In this document: positions 14,557 to 27,246 of the stretch, piece by piece
Position numbering within the stretch: position 1 is the stretch's first letter
Layout: each line of letters begins with the position of its first letter
NCBI GenBank assembly: GCA_022711595.1
Contig: JAKLET010000033.1
Location: forward strand, 1 to 35,796
Direction of reading: 5' to 3'
Origin: Deltaproteobacteria bacterium
GTDB lineage: Bacteria > Desulfobacterota > Syntrophorhabdia > Syntrophorhabdales > Syntrophorhabdaceae
DNA length: 35,796 nucleotides
The notes under the pieces: model-generated
Databases searched by the model: none
Seen by the model: the letters and a program-made list of their open reading frames with translations, nothing else
What the model was told of the DNA's origin: nothing
Made by a program: the position numbers and the translations under genes

Positions 14557-14657
14557 GTTAAAACCGCTTGAGCGGCTTAAACAGCTCGAACCTTGAAAGC
14601 TTTTTATGAAATATGTCCTTAAAATTCAAGCTATTCAAGCATTCAAGCGGTTGAAAC
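14557..14657. repeat. Imperfect inverted repeat, CGCTTGAA-type
   Basis: The left arm (14557-14590) and right arm (14624-14657) pair well through AACCGCTTGA with TCAAGCGGTT and on through further GCTTGAA-like units with one gap. The unit reiterates along each arm. It occupies most of the gap between the thioesterase and flavoprotein genes, without a U-run. Confidence 0.75.
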
Positions 14658-14680
14658 CATCTTTATTGGAGAGAGGCTGA

Positions 14681-16228
14681 ATGAGATCAACAGGAAAACA
14701 ACAGGTACCGCCCCCGGCAGACCGGGGGCATGAAGCTGACATCGTTATTGCCGGCGGCGGACTGAGCGGGCTTTCGGCGGCGCTGACCGCGGCCGAAAAC
14801 GGCGTGAAGGCGATCGTTCTGGAAAAGATGCCCTTTCCAGGCGGCGCCGGCCTTTTCCCGGAAGGTTCCCTGGGGATCGGCACCCGCTACCAGAAGGAGA
14901 ACGGGATCAGGACAACTACCGATCAGGTCTTTGCCAGGGTCATGGAATTTCACCACTGGCGCTGCAACGCGCCGGTGATCCGCACCCTTCTCGACGAATC
15001 GGGCGCTACGATCGACTGGCTGGAGGACCACGGGATCAGGATCAAGGGGATCAGGACGATGTTCCCGCCCGAAAAGAGCCTGCAGGTATGGCACATCTTT
15101 GAAGGCGGCGGGGTAAGGGTTGTGAAGGTGATGTCCGGGTCCATCAAGGAGAAGGGTGGACCGATCCTTACCGGGACCCCGGTGGAAGAGCTGCTGATCA
15201 ATGACGGCGGGGTCGTGACCGGGGTTATGGCCAGGGGCGCCGGAGGTGAAACGATAACGATCGCCGCAAAGGCCGTTATCATAGCGACCGGCGGTTTTGC
15301 CGGCAACGCGGAGATGCTCAGGAAATATGTGCCCGATGTCAACGCCCCGGGGATGGCAAAGCTCATGCACCGCGGCCCGGCCGTTGACGGCAGGACGGGC
15401 GACGGGATCAATATGGCGCTGAGGGCGGGCGCCGCGCTCTCCGGCATGGGCACCCTCGCGGGGAACAGCCCCTATCTCGACAACGAGCCCGCGATCAGGC
15501 AGTTCAGCGGACCGGACCACATGAAACAGATGCGCTGCGCGCTGAGCCAGCCCTTTCTCTGGGTGAACAGGCAGGGGGACCGTTTCTACAACGAATCATT
15601 CGGTTCGGTCTTCAGCGATGTGTACAACGCGATGACCTCCAACGGCGGCCTGATGTGGTCCATCTTTGACGACAGCATGCGCAGATACATGATCGAAAAC
15701 GGCCCCCTCACCCCGTTCAACGCCATTGTCGTCCCGGGGCAAAAGATGACCGCCCTCGATAAAGGCATCCAGAAGGGGATCGGATCAGGGTTTGCCTTCA
15801 AGGCCGATACCATTGAGGAGCTGGCCGGGAAGATCGGTATAGGGCCGGATAAATTGCGTGATACGATCGAGAAGGTCAATCATTATGCCGATCAGAAAAA
15901 AGACCCTGATTTCAACCGAAAACCGGAGCATTTGATCAAATTTGACACGGAAAACGGACCATACTACGCATTGAAAGGCCTTCGGGCCTTTTTCCTGACC
16001 CTCGGCGGAGCCCAGGTGAACACGCGCATGCAGGCCCTGAACGGGGACGGGGAGGTGATCCCCGGCCTGTATGTGACCGGCCAGGACATGGGCGGCCTCT
16101 ACGACAGCACATACGACCTGCTCGCCGAAGGGTCCGCGAGCAGCTTCGCGCTGAGCTCCGGCCGCATCGCGGTAAGGAGCATTATGGAGATAGGTCTGGC
16201 TGGAAAAGGCGGTGAATTCGCCCGCTGA
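14681..16228 (+). CDS. FAD-dependent oxidoreductase, fumarate reductase/KstD-like
   Basis: A 515-residue flavoprotein of the FAD_binding_2 group (fumarate reductase flavoprotein, 3-ketosteroid dehydrogenase). The dinucleotide-binding loop IVIAGGGLSGLSAA (21-34) is followed by LEK at the second strand; the second FAD contact VIIATGGFAGN and the C-terminal PGLYVTGQDMGGLYDSTYD and AEGSASSFALSSGRIA are clear. No heme-binding CxxCH, signal peptide or membrane segment is present, so it is a soluble cytoplasmic enzyme. It may reduce or form a C=C bond in an unknown substrate. GGAGAGAGG precedes the ATG. Confidence 0.87.
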   Translation: MRSTGKQQVPPPADRGHEADIVIAGGGLSGLSAALTAAENGVKAIVLEKMPFPGGAGLFPEGSLGIGTRYQKENGIRTTTDQVFARVMEFHHWRCNAPVIRTLLDESGATIDWLEDHGIRIKGIRTMFPPEKSLQVWHIFEGGGVRVVKVMSGSIKEKGGPILTGTPVEELLINDGGVVTGVMARGAGGETITIAAKAVIIATGGFAGNAEMLRKYVPDVNAPGMAKLMHRGPAVDGRTGDGINMALRAGAALSGMGTLAGNSPYLDNEPAIRQFSGPDHMKQMRCALSQPFLWVNRQGDRFYNESFGSVFSDVYNAMTSNGGLMWSIFDDSMRRYMIENGPLTPFNAIVVPGQKMTALDKGIQKGIGSGFAFKADTIEELAGKIGIGPDKLRDTIEKVNHYADQKKDPDFNRKPEHLIKFDTENGPYYALKGLRAFFLTLGGAQVNTRMQALNGDGEVIPGLYVTGQDMGGLYDSTYDLLAEGSASSFALSSGRIAVRSIMEIGLAGKGGEFAR

Positions 16229-16445
16229 ACCATGGCGGGGCAATGAACAGCGGGTATCGCCGCCTGCTGCAAGGCAAGGCCTCATGGCAGCGCGCGCAGC
16301 GGAGCGTCCGGGCGAAACGGCATCACGGGCGCAAATAGCGGCCATTGGCCCTGTTCTTTCAATATCTGTCCCATATAACCTTTTTTAATGCAGAGATCAT
16401 ATAAAAACCACTGAAAGCCGCGTTAATTTTGTTATAATATCTTCC
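16229..16445 (+). promoter_or_regulatory. 217-bp gap with a promoter abutting the next gene
   Basis: The first half is GC-rich with small dyads (for example GCGG/CCGC near 16251) but no gene I can support. The second half is AT-rich and ends with CTGAAA (16411-16416), a 16-bp spacer and a consensus TATAAT (16433-16438). Transcription should begin at about 16445, on or next to the following gene's ATG, so its mRNA may be leaderless. Confidence 0.55.
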
Positions 16446-17387
16446 ATGCAATCCGATCTTTCCATGCTCGAGAAGTGCTGTGTCTGCCCGAGGCGCTGCG
16501 GGGTGAACCGGCTCAAGGGCGAGCGCGGGTTCTGCGGGGCCGCCGGTGAGGTCCTGGTGGCGCACTTCGGGCCCCACTTCGGGGAAGAGCCCCCCATCAC
16601 CGGGACAAGGGGCTCGGGAAATGTCTTCTTTTCCTTCTGCAACCTGCGCTGCATCTTCTGCCAGAACTACCAGATAAGCCACGAAGGCCGCGGCGAGGCC
16701 GTGACGCAGGAGGAGCTCGTCGACATATTCTTTTCCCTCGAGGCCGCGGGCTGTCACAACATCAACCTTGTGAGCCCAACCCCCTATATCCCGCTCATCG
16801 CACCGGCGATCAGGGAGGCAAGGGAAAAGGGGATCGGGATACCCTTTGTTTACAACACGAACGCCTACGAGAGCGTCGAGGTGCTCGCGACCCTCGAAGG
16901 CCTCATCGATATCTACCTTCCCGATCTCAAGTACTGGAGCGCCGCGATGGCAGAAAAACTGTCCGGTGCGGCAAAGCACGCCCCCTACCGCGATTGCGCG
17001 CAGTCGGCCATCCTGGAGATGAAGCGCCAGGTGGGGGACCTTGTCATCGAGAACTACCTGGCAAAAAGGGGCGTCCTTCTCCGCCACCTTGTCCTGCCGG
17101 GCGGGCTCGCCGGCTCGCGCGATGTGTTCGCATGGGTCCTCGAGAGCCTGGGCAGGGCGACATCCATCGGGCTCATGTCCCAGTACATGCCGATCTTCCA
17201 GTCGGCACGGTATCCCATCCTTGCCAGGAGGATAAGACGGGAGGAATATGACGAGGTCGTTTCGTACCTTATTAATAATGGTTTCGACAATGTTTTCATA
17301 CAGGAACTGGAAAGCGCCCCCCTGTTCGTGCCCGATTTCGGGAAGGAAGAACCCTTTGAACGGCCAGGAAGCGGTCCCGATCAATAA
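16446..17387 (+). CDS. Radical SAM protein, PflX-type (PFL-activase homologue)
   Basis: A 313-residue radical SAM protein. The [4Fe-4S] motif is Cys65, Cys69 and Cys72 (CNLRCIFCQNYQ). An N-terminal cysteine-rich segment with Cys12, 14, 18 and 30 (CVCPRRCGVNR, then GFCG) is the mark of the PflX group related to pyruvate formate-lyase activase. The TIM-barrel continues with NLVSPTPYIPLI and IDIYLPDLKYW. No pyruvate formate-lyase or other glycyl-radical enzyme is nearby, so its target is unknown. There is no ribosome site before the ATG; a second ATG at 16464 is possible. Confidence 0.85.
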   Translation: MQSDLSMLEKCCVCPRRCGVNRLKGERGFCGAAGEVLVAHFGPHFGEEPPITGTRGSGNVFFSFCNLRCIFCQNYQISHEGRGEAVTQEELVDIFFSLEAAGCHNINLVSPTPYIPLIAPAIREAREKGIGIPFVYNTNAYESVEVLATLEGLIDIYLPDLKYWSAAMAEKLSGAAKHAPYRDCAQSAILEMKRQVGDLVIENYLAKRGVLLRHLVLPGGLAGSRDVFAWVLESLGRATSIGLMSQYMPIFQSARYPILARRIRREEYDEVVSYLINNGFDNVFIQELESAPLFVPDFGKEEPFERPGSGPDQ

Positions 17388-17511
17388 CGGCAGGAACAAA
17401 TATCCGGGCTTTGTTTTTAGTTTTTAAATAACCAGAGAAACCAGAGAAACTGAAGAAACCGGATAAACCGGTAGAAACGGTTTTTTCATCACTTTATGCG
17501 AAGGAGGCAGT
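17388..17511 (+). repeat. Gap with reiterated AGAAACC units
   Basis: Between 17431 and 17480 the word (C)CAGAGAAAC/GAAGAAACC recurs about five times in imperfect form, ending in a small hairpin (AAACCG with CGGTTT) followed by T-residues, which may act as a weak terminator. Unlike the similar sequence at 18857-18944, no opposing arm is evident. Confidence 0.5.
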
Positions 17512-17994
17512 ATGGAACTCAAGACCGTGAAGATCGACATACCGGAGGGGCTCAACATCGTTATCGGACAGTCCCATTTCATCAAGACCGTCGAGGACCT
17601 CTACGAGATACTCATCGGGTCCGCGCCGTCGCTCAAGTTCGGCGTCGCCTTTTCCGAGGCGAGCGGACCGTGCCTCACGAGATACGAGGGCAACGACGAG
17701 TCCCTGGCGAAGCTTGCCGCGGATACGTCCTTCAAGCTCTCCTGCGGCCACACCTTTGTCATATTCATGAAGGACGGTTTTCCCATAAACGTCCTCAACG
17801 CCGTGAAAGCCTGCCAGGAGGTGTGCCAGATCTTCTGCGCCACAGCCAACCCCCTCGATGTGGTGGTGGCCGAAACGGACCAGGGCCGGGGCATCTTGGG
17901 CGTCATCGACGGCTCCAGACCTGCGGGCATAGAGAAGGATGAGGACAAAAAGGCACGCAGGGAGATGTTGAGAAAGTTCGGCTACAAACTGTGA
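17512..17994 (+). CDS. Adenosine-specific kinase family protein (DUF355)
   Basis: A 160-residue protein matching the family first called adenosine-specific kinase from archaeal structural work. The core NVLNAVKACQEVCQIFCATA is followed by NPLDVVVAETDQGRGILGVI, which is very strongly conserved in the family. AAGGAGG precedes the ATG. The biochemical role in bacteria is not firmly established. It stands alone between repeat-containing gaps. Confidence 0.85.
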   Translation: MELKTVKIDIPEGLNIVIGQSHFIKTVEDLYEILIGSAPSLKFGVAFSEASGPCLTRYEGNDESLAKLAADTSFKLSCGHTFVIFMKDGFPINVLNAVKACQEVCQIFCATANPLDVVVAETDQGRGILGVIDGSRPAGIEKDEDKKARREMLRKFGYKL

Positions 17995-18012
17995 TAGACT
18001 TCAGTTTGTGAT

Positions 18013-18098
18013 GGCTTGAACCGTTTGAGCAGCTCGAAGGACGAAAACTTTTAAAAAGATGTATCCTTCGTGTTCAAGCGGTCCAAACGTTTGAAACC
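18013..18098. repeat. Imperfect inverted repeat, GTTTGAGC/GCTTGAA-type
   Basis: The left arm (18013-18038) and right arm (about 18073-18098) are complementary at 19 of 26 positions, both built from TTGAA-like units; inner parts also pair through CGAAGGA with TCCTTCG. A separate perfect 8-bp dyad, ACAAACTG/CAGTTTGT (17984-17991 and 18002-18009), overlaps the preceding stop codon. Confidence 0.7.
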
Positions 18099-18118
18099 GT
18101 TTTTAAGGGAGGTGCGTT

Positions 18119-18829
18119 ATGAAGCGGACACTATTCATGGTATCGGTCATCGCGGCGGTTGTTCTTGGCGCGGTTCTTTCCTGCGGTGCGGCCGACGACA
18201 TGGCGGCATTCGTGAAGTCCAATATCCAGTGGCTCGGCCATGACACGTTCAGGATCGCCGGGGACAGGACCGTTTATATCGACCCCTTCAAGATCAAAAA
18301 GGCGGACAAGGCGGACATCATCCTCATAACCCACGACCACTTCGATCATTGTTCCGGGGCCGATGTCAAGAAGCTTCTTGGGCCGAAAACGGTCGTTGTG
18401 ACCCCGGGAGGGGGCTGCAAGGGCTTCAGGGCCGATGAGCGCATCGTAAAGCCCGGAGACCGCCTGGAGGTGGGGGGAATCGCCATTGAGGTCGTGCCTT
18501 CCTACAACGTGAAAAAGGATTTCCACCCAAAGGACAAGGGGTATGCGGGATATATAATCACGGTAAAAGGAAAGCGCATATACCACGCCGGCGACACCGA
18601 CCACATCCCCGAGATGAAGACCTTCAAGAACATCGACATCGCCCTGCTTCCCGTGTCGGGCACCTATGTCATGACCGCCGATGAGGCCAGGGCGGCCGCC
18701 CTCGAGATCAAGCCCCGCATTGCCATACCCATGCATTACGGCGACATCGTCGGTACAAGGGGCGACGCCGAGCGCTTCGCCGAGGGGCTGAAGGGGAAGG
18801 TGGAGGTCATTATCCTGGAGAAGCAGTAG
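18119..18829 (+). CDS. Exported metallo-beta-lactamase-fold hydrolase
   Basis: A 236-residue MBL-fold protein of the UlaG-like group. The metal motif HDHFDH (72-77) is complete, with the later ligands in HAGDTDHIPEM and IPMHYGD. Residues 1-20 are a signal sequence (KR then a hydrophobic core); Cys22 in VLSCG could be a lipoprotein anchor though the lipobox is imperfect. Most UlaG-like proteins are cytoplasmic, so export is notable. AGGGAGGTG precedes the ATG. The substrate is unknown. Confidence 0.87.
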   Translation: MKRTLFMVSVIAAVVLGAVLSCGAADDMAAFVKSNIQWLGHDTFRIAGDRTVYIDPFKIKKADKADIILITHDHFDHCSGADVKKLLGPKTVVVTPGGGCKGFRADERIVKPGDRLEVGGIAIEVVPSYNVKKDFHPKDKGYAGYIITVKGKRIYHAGDTDHIPEMKTFKNIDIALLPVSGTYVMTADEARAAALEIKPRIAIPMHYGDIVGTRGDAERFAEGLKGKVEVIILEKQ

Positions 18830-18856
18830 GACCGCCATGCCCGCCGGGGGCATCAT

Positions 18857-18944
18857 GGTTTATCCGGTTTCTTTTGTTTCTGCAGTTTCTTTGGTTATTG
18901 AAAAAACCAGAGAAACCAGAGAAACCAGGCAAACCGTATAAACC
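18857..18944. repeat. Imperfect palindrome with 44-base arms and no loop
   Basis: The arms 18857-18900 and 18901-18944 meet directly and are complementary at 33 of 44 positions. The right arm reiterates ACCAGAGAA and the left the complementary GTTTCTTTG-like word. A perfect dyad AACCGTT/AACGGTT (18941-18947 and 18954-18960) follows. It sits between the MBL gene and the aminotransferase. Confidence 0.82.
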
Positions 18945-18978
18945 GTTTTTTGGAACGGTTCTTGCTTGCCTTTTCCTG

Positions 18979-19007
18979 TTGATTGTGGCCGGAGTAATGT
19001 GTTACTT
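18979..19007 (+). promoter_or_regulatory. Candidate promoter of the aminotransferase-hom operon
   Basis: TTGATT (18979-18984), a 17-bp spacer and TTACTT (19002-19007). The inferred start is about 4 bp before the ATG, which has no ribosome binding site, so the message would be nearly leaderless. Confidence 0.45.
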
Positions 19008-19017
19008 TTCATCATAA

Positions 19018-20198
<1,181 letters not shown>

Positions 20199-20202
<4 letters not shown>

Positions 20203-21488
20203 TAGGCATAGGAATTATAGGATTAGGCACCGTGGGGACCGGGACATACCGGATCCTCACCGAACATGCCGGCCTCATTCGTGAGAGGACCGGACTCGAT
20301 ATCGGGGTTGTGAGGATCGCCGAGGTCAACGCGCGCAACATTAAAGGAAAGGGCATCGCCCGCGGCATCGTCACGGCCGACGCCATGGACCTCATCCGCG
20401 ACAGCAGGGTCGATATTGTTGTGGAGCTCATTGGCGGCATTCATCCCGCCTGCGACTTCCTCGCGGCGGCACTGGACCTTAAGAAGCATGTGGTCACGGC
20501 GAACAAGGCGCTTCTTGCCCGGGAGGGGGATGCCCTCTTCAGGCTTGCCGCGAAGAGGGGGTGTGAAATAGGCTTCGAGGCCTCCGTGTGCGGCGGCATC
20601 CCCGTGATCAGGGCAATACGGGACGGCCTTGTCGGCAACGACCTCACCTATATACTGGGAATTCTCAACGGCACGAGCAATTACATCCTTTCGCAGATGA
20701 CCGACGAGGGAGTGTCCTTTGCCGAGGCCCTGAAGGACGCGCAGCATAAGGGTTATGCGGAAAAAGACCCCACATTCGACGTGGAAGGGACAGATGCAGC
20801 CCACAAGCTCTCCATACTTGTCAGGCTTGCCTTCGCCCGCCCCATCACCATGGACGGGATAACAACAAGCGGGATATCGAAGATCGACCCCGTCGATATC
20901 GGTTTCGCCCGCGACTTCGGATACAAGATAAAACTGCTCGCCATTGCGAAAAAGCTCGGTGCAGGGGTCGAGGCGCGCGTCGAACCGGCAATGCTTCCCT
21001 TGAACCACCCCATGAGCAGCGTGAATGGCGTCTATAACGCGGTCTACATCGTCGGCGACATGGTGGGGCCCAACCTTTTTTACGGGAAGGGCGCCGGAAG
21101 CGAACCGACGGGGAGCGCCGTCGTGAGTGACATCGTGGATATTGCGAAAAAGCTCGGTGCGGGGGGCATGCCGCGCGGTGTCCGCACTCTGGGCCCGGCA
21201 GGCAGGTCAAAAGAGGCAAAGGGGTCATCAGTGCCATACTACCTGAGGGTTATGGCCCAGGACCGGCCGGGGGTGCTCTCAAAGGTTTCGGGCGTTCTTG
21301 CGGAATACGGGATAAGCATATCCGCCGTTACCCAGCAGGGCAGAAAGGTCAGCGGTTATGTCCCCGTGGTCATGGTTACCCATGAGGCCACAGAAAAGGC
21401 GCTGAAAAAGGCCAAGGGAGAGATCGACAGGCTTTCTTTCGTAAAAGGGGAGAGCGTTCATATAAGGATCGAAGAAGGCAACCTGTGA
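20199..21488 (+). CDS. hom: Homoserine dehydrogenase
   Basis: Reduces aspartate semialdehyde to homoserine for threonine and methionine synthesis. The N-terminal Rossmann loop [12 protein letters not shown], the catalytic-domain [14 protein letters not shown] and [11 protein letters not shown], and a C-terminal ACT domain from about residue 347 ([17 protein letters not shown]) are all present. The ACT domain suggests feedback control by threonine. The 429-residue length is typical. The ATG overlaps the aminotransferase stop (ATGA). Confidence 0.96.
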
Positions 21489-21621
21489 AAGACAGAGGAT
21501 CCACGGTTCATGGCGTGATTGAAAAGACCGCCGGGGGACCCCGCAGGGCCCTGCATTGCGTTTGCTTTCCCGACAACCGCAGACCCGTGGCCGGCATGCC
21601 CTCTTTTAACGGCGGTGGATT

Positions 21622-25251
<3,630 letters not shown>

Positions 25252-25255
<4 letters not shown>

Positions 25256-26220
25256 GCCTTTTAAAGACGGGGAAAGAGGTGTTGAAAAAGGAGGCCGAGG
25301 CGCTCCTCAAGATCATGGAGGACCTTGACAGCTCCTTTGACGAAGCGGTCAGGACCATTCACGACTGTCCGGGCAGGGTCGTCCTTACGGGTATGGGGAA
25401 ATCGGGCCTCGTGTGCAAGAAGATCGCCTCCACCCTTTCGAGCACTGGCACGCCGGCGCTTTTTATCCACCCGGCCGATTCGCTCCATGGCGACCTTGGG
25501 ATGCTTCAGCGCGGCGATGTGCTTATAATCGTCAGCAACAGCGGCGAGACCGAGGAGATCCTCAGGATCATTCCCTGGATCAAGCGCCTTGACATACCCG
25601 TCATCATCATTACCGGTGAACCTGAATCCGCCATCGCGGGGTTCGGAGACGTTGTCCTTACCGTGAACGTCGACGAGGCGTGTCCGTACAATGTTGTCCC
25701 CACATCGAGCACGACAGCCACCCTTGCCCTGGGCGACGCCATTGCCATCGCGATCATGGAAAAGCGTTCATTCAAGGTCGAGGATTTCGCCCTTCTCCAT
25801 CCCGGCGGTTCCCTGGGGAGAAAGCTGCTCCTTAAGGTCGCCGACCTTATGCATACGGGCGACTCGATGCCCGGGGTTTTCGAAGACGCGTCCATGAAGG
25901 ACGCCATTCTTGAAATAACGTCGAAAAGGCTTGGCGTAACGGGTGTTTACAGCCATGACGGGGGGCTCGCCGGGATCATAACCGACGGGGACTTAAGGCG
26001 CGCCATCGAACGTTACGACGAATCTCTCATGGCAAAAAAGGCCGCCGATGTGATGACAAAAGGCCCCAAGGTCATCCGCAGTGACGCTCTGGCAGCGTAT
26101 GCGCTGAAAAAGATGGAGGATTTTTCCATTACGTCACTTTTTGTCGTCGACGATGAAAAAAGCAGGCAACCCGTCGGGATCATACATATCCACGATCTTC
26201 TGAAGGCAAAGGTAGTATGA
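25252..26220 (+). CDS. kdsD: Arabinose 5-phosphate isomerase, SIS plus two CBS domains
   Basis: Converts ribulose 5-phosphate to arabinose 5-phosphate, the KdsA substrate. Residues 1-190 form the SIS domain (TGMGKSGLVCKKIASTLSST, NSGETEEIL, PTSSTTATLALGDA), and two CBS domains follow to residue 322. It starts with GTG overlapping the kdsA stop (GTGA), with AGGATAGGGGA upstream. In many relatives kdsC follows; here it does not. Confidence 0.95.
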
Positions 26221-26319
26221 GCATAAAAACCGGGACCGACGCAGTATTTCCCCCGGTGTTGAAGCGGCCTTGAAACGGCCACTGAAAAAAGATGGACATT
26301 CCATTCCGCATGAGGATAG
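26221..26319 (+). other. 99-bp gap where kdsC is usually found
   Basis: No gene is supported. It holds a small dyad (AGCGGCC with GGCCACT-like bases around 26263-26283) and the lptC ribosome site GAGGA (26312-26316). No recognisable KdsC phosphatase fragment remains. Confidence 0.5.
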
Positions 26320-27246
26320 ATGAGCAGCAGAAAGATCATTCTTTATATCTCTTACGCATGTGTCCTGGCAAGCCTGGTCCTTGCCCTCTATTTTTTTCTC
26401 CATAAGCCCCAGAGACCGCCGTCGCCGGTTGTGGAAGACAGTAAAAAGGCTATCATTTTCAAGGACGTCAGGTACACGGGCGAGAAGCGCGGCGTTGTGG
26501 ACTGGGAATTGACAGCGAAGATCGCCCGCAAGTATATCGACCAGCCGTTCATTGAACTGGAGGATCTCAAGGGGATATATAAACCAAAAGAGGATGTCGC
26601 CATCGAGTTCACCGGGACGAAGGGCTCCATGGATACCGAAAAGGAGTCGGGAAGCGTCGAGAACGTGGAGGTTTTATACAAGGGGGAGTATACCCTGAAG
26701 AGCTCCACCATGAACTTTGATTTCAAAAGCGGACTGACCAAAACGGACGCCCCCGTCGACATAACGGGGAAGAAGCTTAATATGAGAGGCATAGGGCTTC
26801 TGGCAAACACTTCGGAGCAGACCGTCAAGCTCCTCTCCGACGTAGCGGGTATTATCACGACGGAGAAGGCGAAATACCGCTTCCAGTCCGACACGCTCAC
26901 CTATTATTTCGAGGTGACCACCTATCTGCTTGAAGGAAAGGTCATCATGAGGGGTGAGGACCTGAATCTTGTCTGCGACGTTTTGCACATATACAGTACC
27001 AATGACGAGGTTGAACGCATCGAAGCCGACGGCAATGTCCGGGTCATATCGAAAGGTACTGTTGCGAAAAGCCAAAAGGCGGTATATCATTTTAAGGAAG
27101 GCAAAATAGTGTTTACCCAGTCACCGAGGGTTTTCAAAGACAACGTGGAAATGAAAGGCGAACGTGTGATCTACACGACGAATGACGGAAAACTGTCCGT
27201 AGAGAGACCCAAGATAAGGATGGAGAAGGGAAAGGAAAAGCCATGA
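26320..27246 (+). CDS. Apparent LptC-LptA fusion, LPS transport
   Basis: A 308-residue protein that seems to join two LPS-export components. One inner-membrane anchor lies at residues 5-27. Residues about 40-185 fit LptC (DVRYTGEKRGVVDWELTAKIA). Residues about 186-302 fit the OstA-like jellyroll of LptA (IEADGNVRVISKGTVAKSQK, then VFKDNVEMKGERVIYTTNDG). LptC is usually about 190 residues and LptA a separate periplasmic protein; no internal signal peptide or restart is seen, and no separate lptA precedes lptB. It could alternatively be an elongated LptC. The stop overlaps lptB by 4 bp. Confidence 0.8.
   Translation: MSSRKIILYISYACVLASLVLALYFFLHKPQRPPSPVVEDSKKAIIFKDVRYTGEKRGVVDWELTAKIARKYIDQPFIELEDLKGIYKPKEDVAIEFTGTKGSMDTEKESGSVENVEVLYKGEYTLKSSTMNFDFKSGLTKTDAPVDITGKKLNMRGIGLLANTSEQTVKLLSDVAGIITTEKAKYRFQSDTLTYYFEVTTYLLEGKVIMRGEDLNLVCDVLHIYSTNDEVERIEADGNVRVISKGTVAKSQKAVYHFKEGKIVFTQSPRVFKDNVEMKGERVIYTTNDGKLSVERPKIRMEKGKEKP

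Noticed and set aside
16243-16338. 31-codon basic open frame in the gap after the flavoprotein
   Set aside because: It has a poor ribosome site and no recognisable homology, and its composition matches the local GC-rich non-coding sequence.
17431-17480. CRISPR-like array from recurring AGAAACC words
   Set aside because: Units are 8-10 bases, imperfect and have no unique spacers; no cas genes are present.
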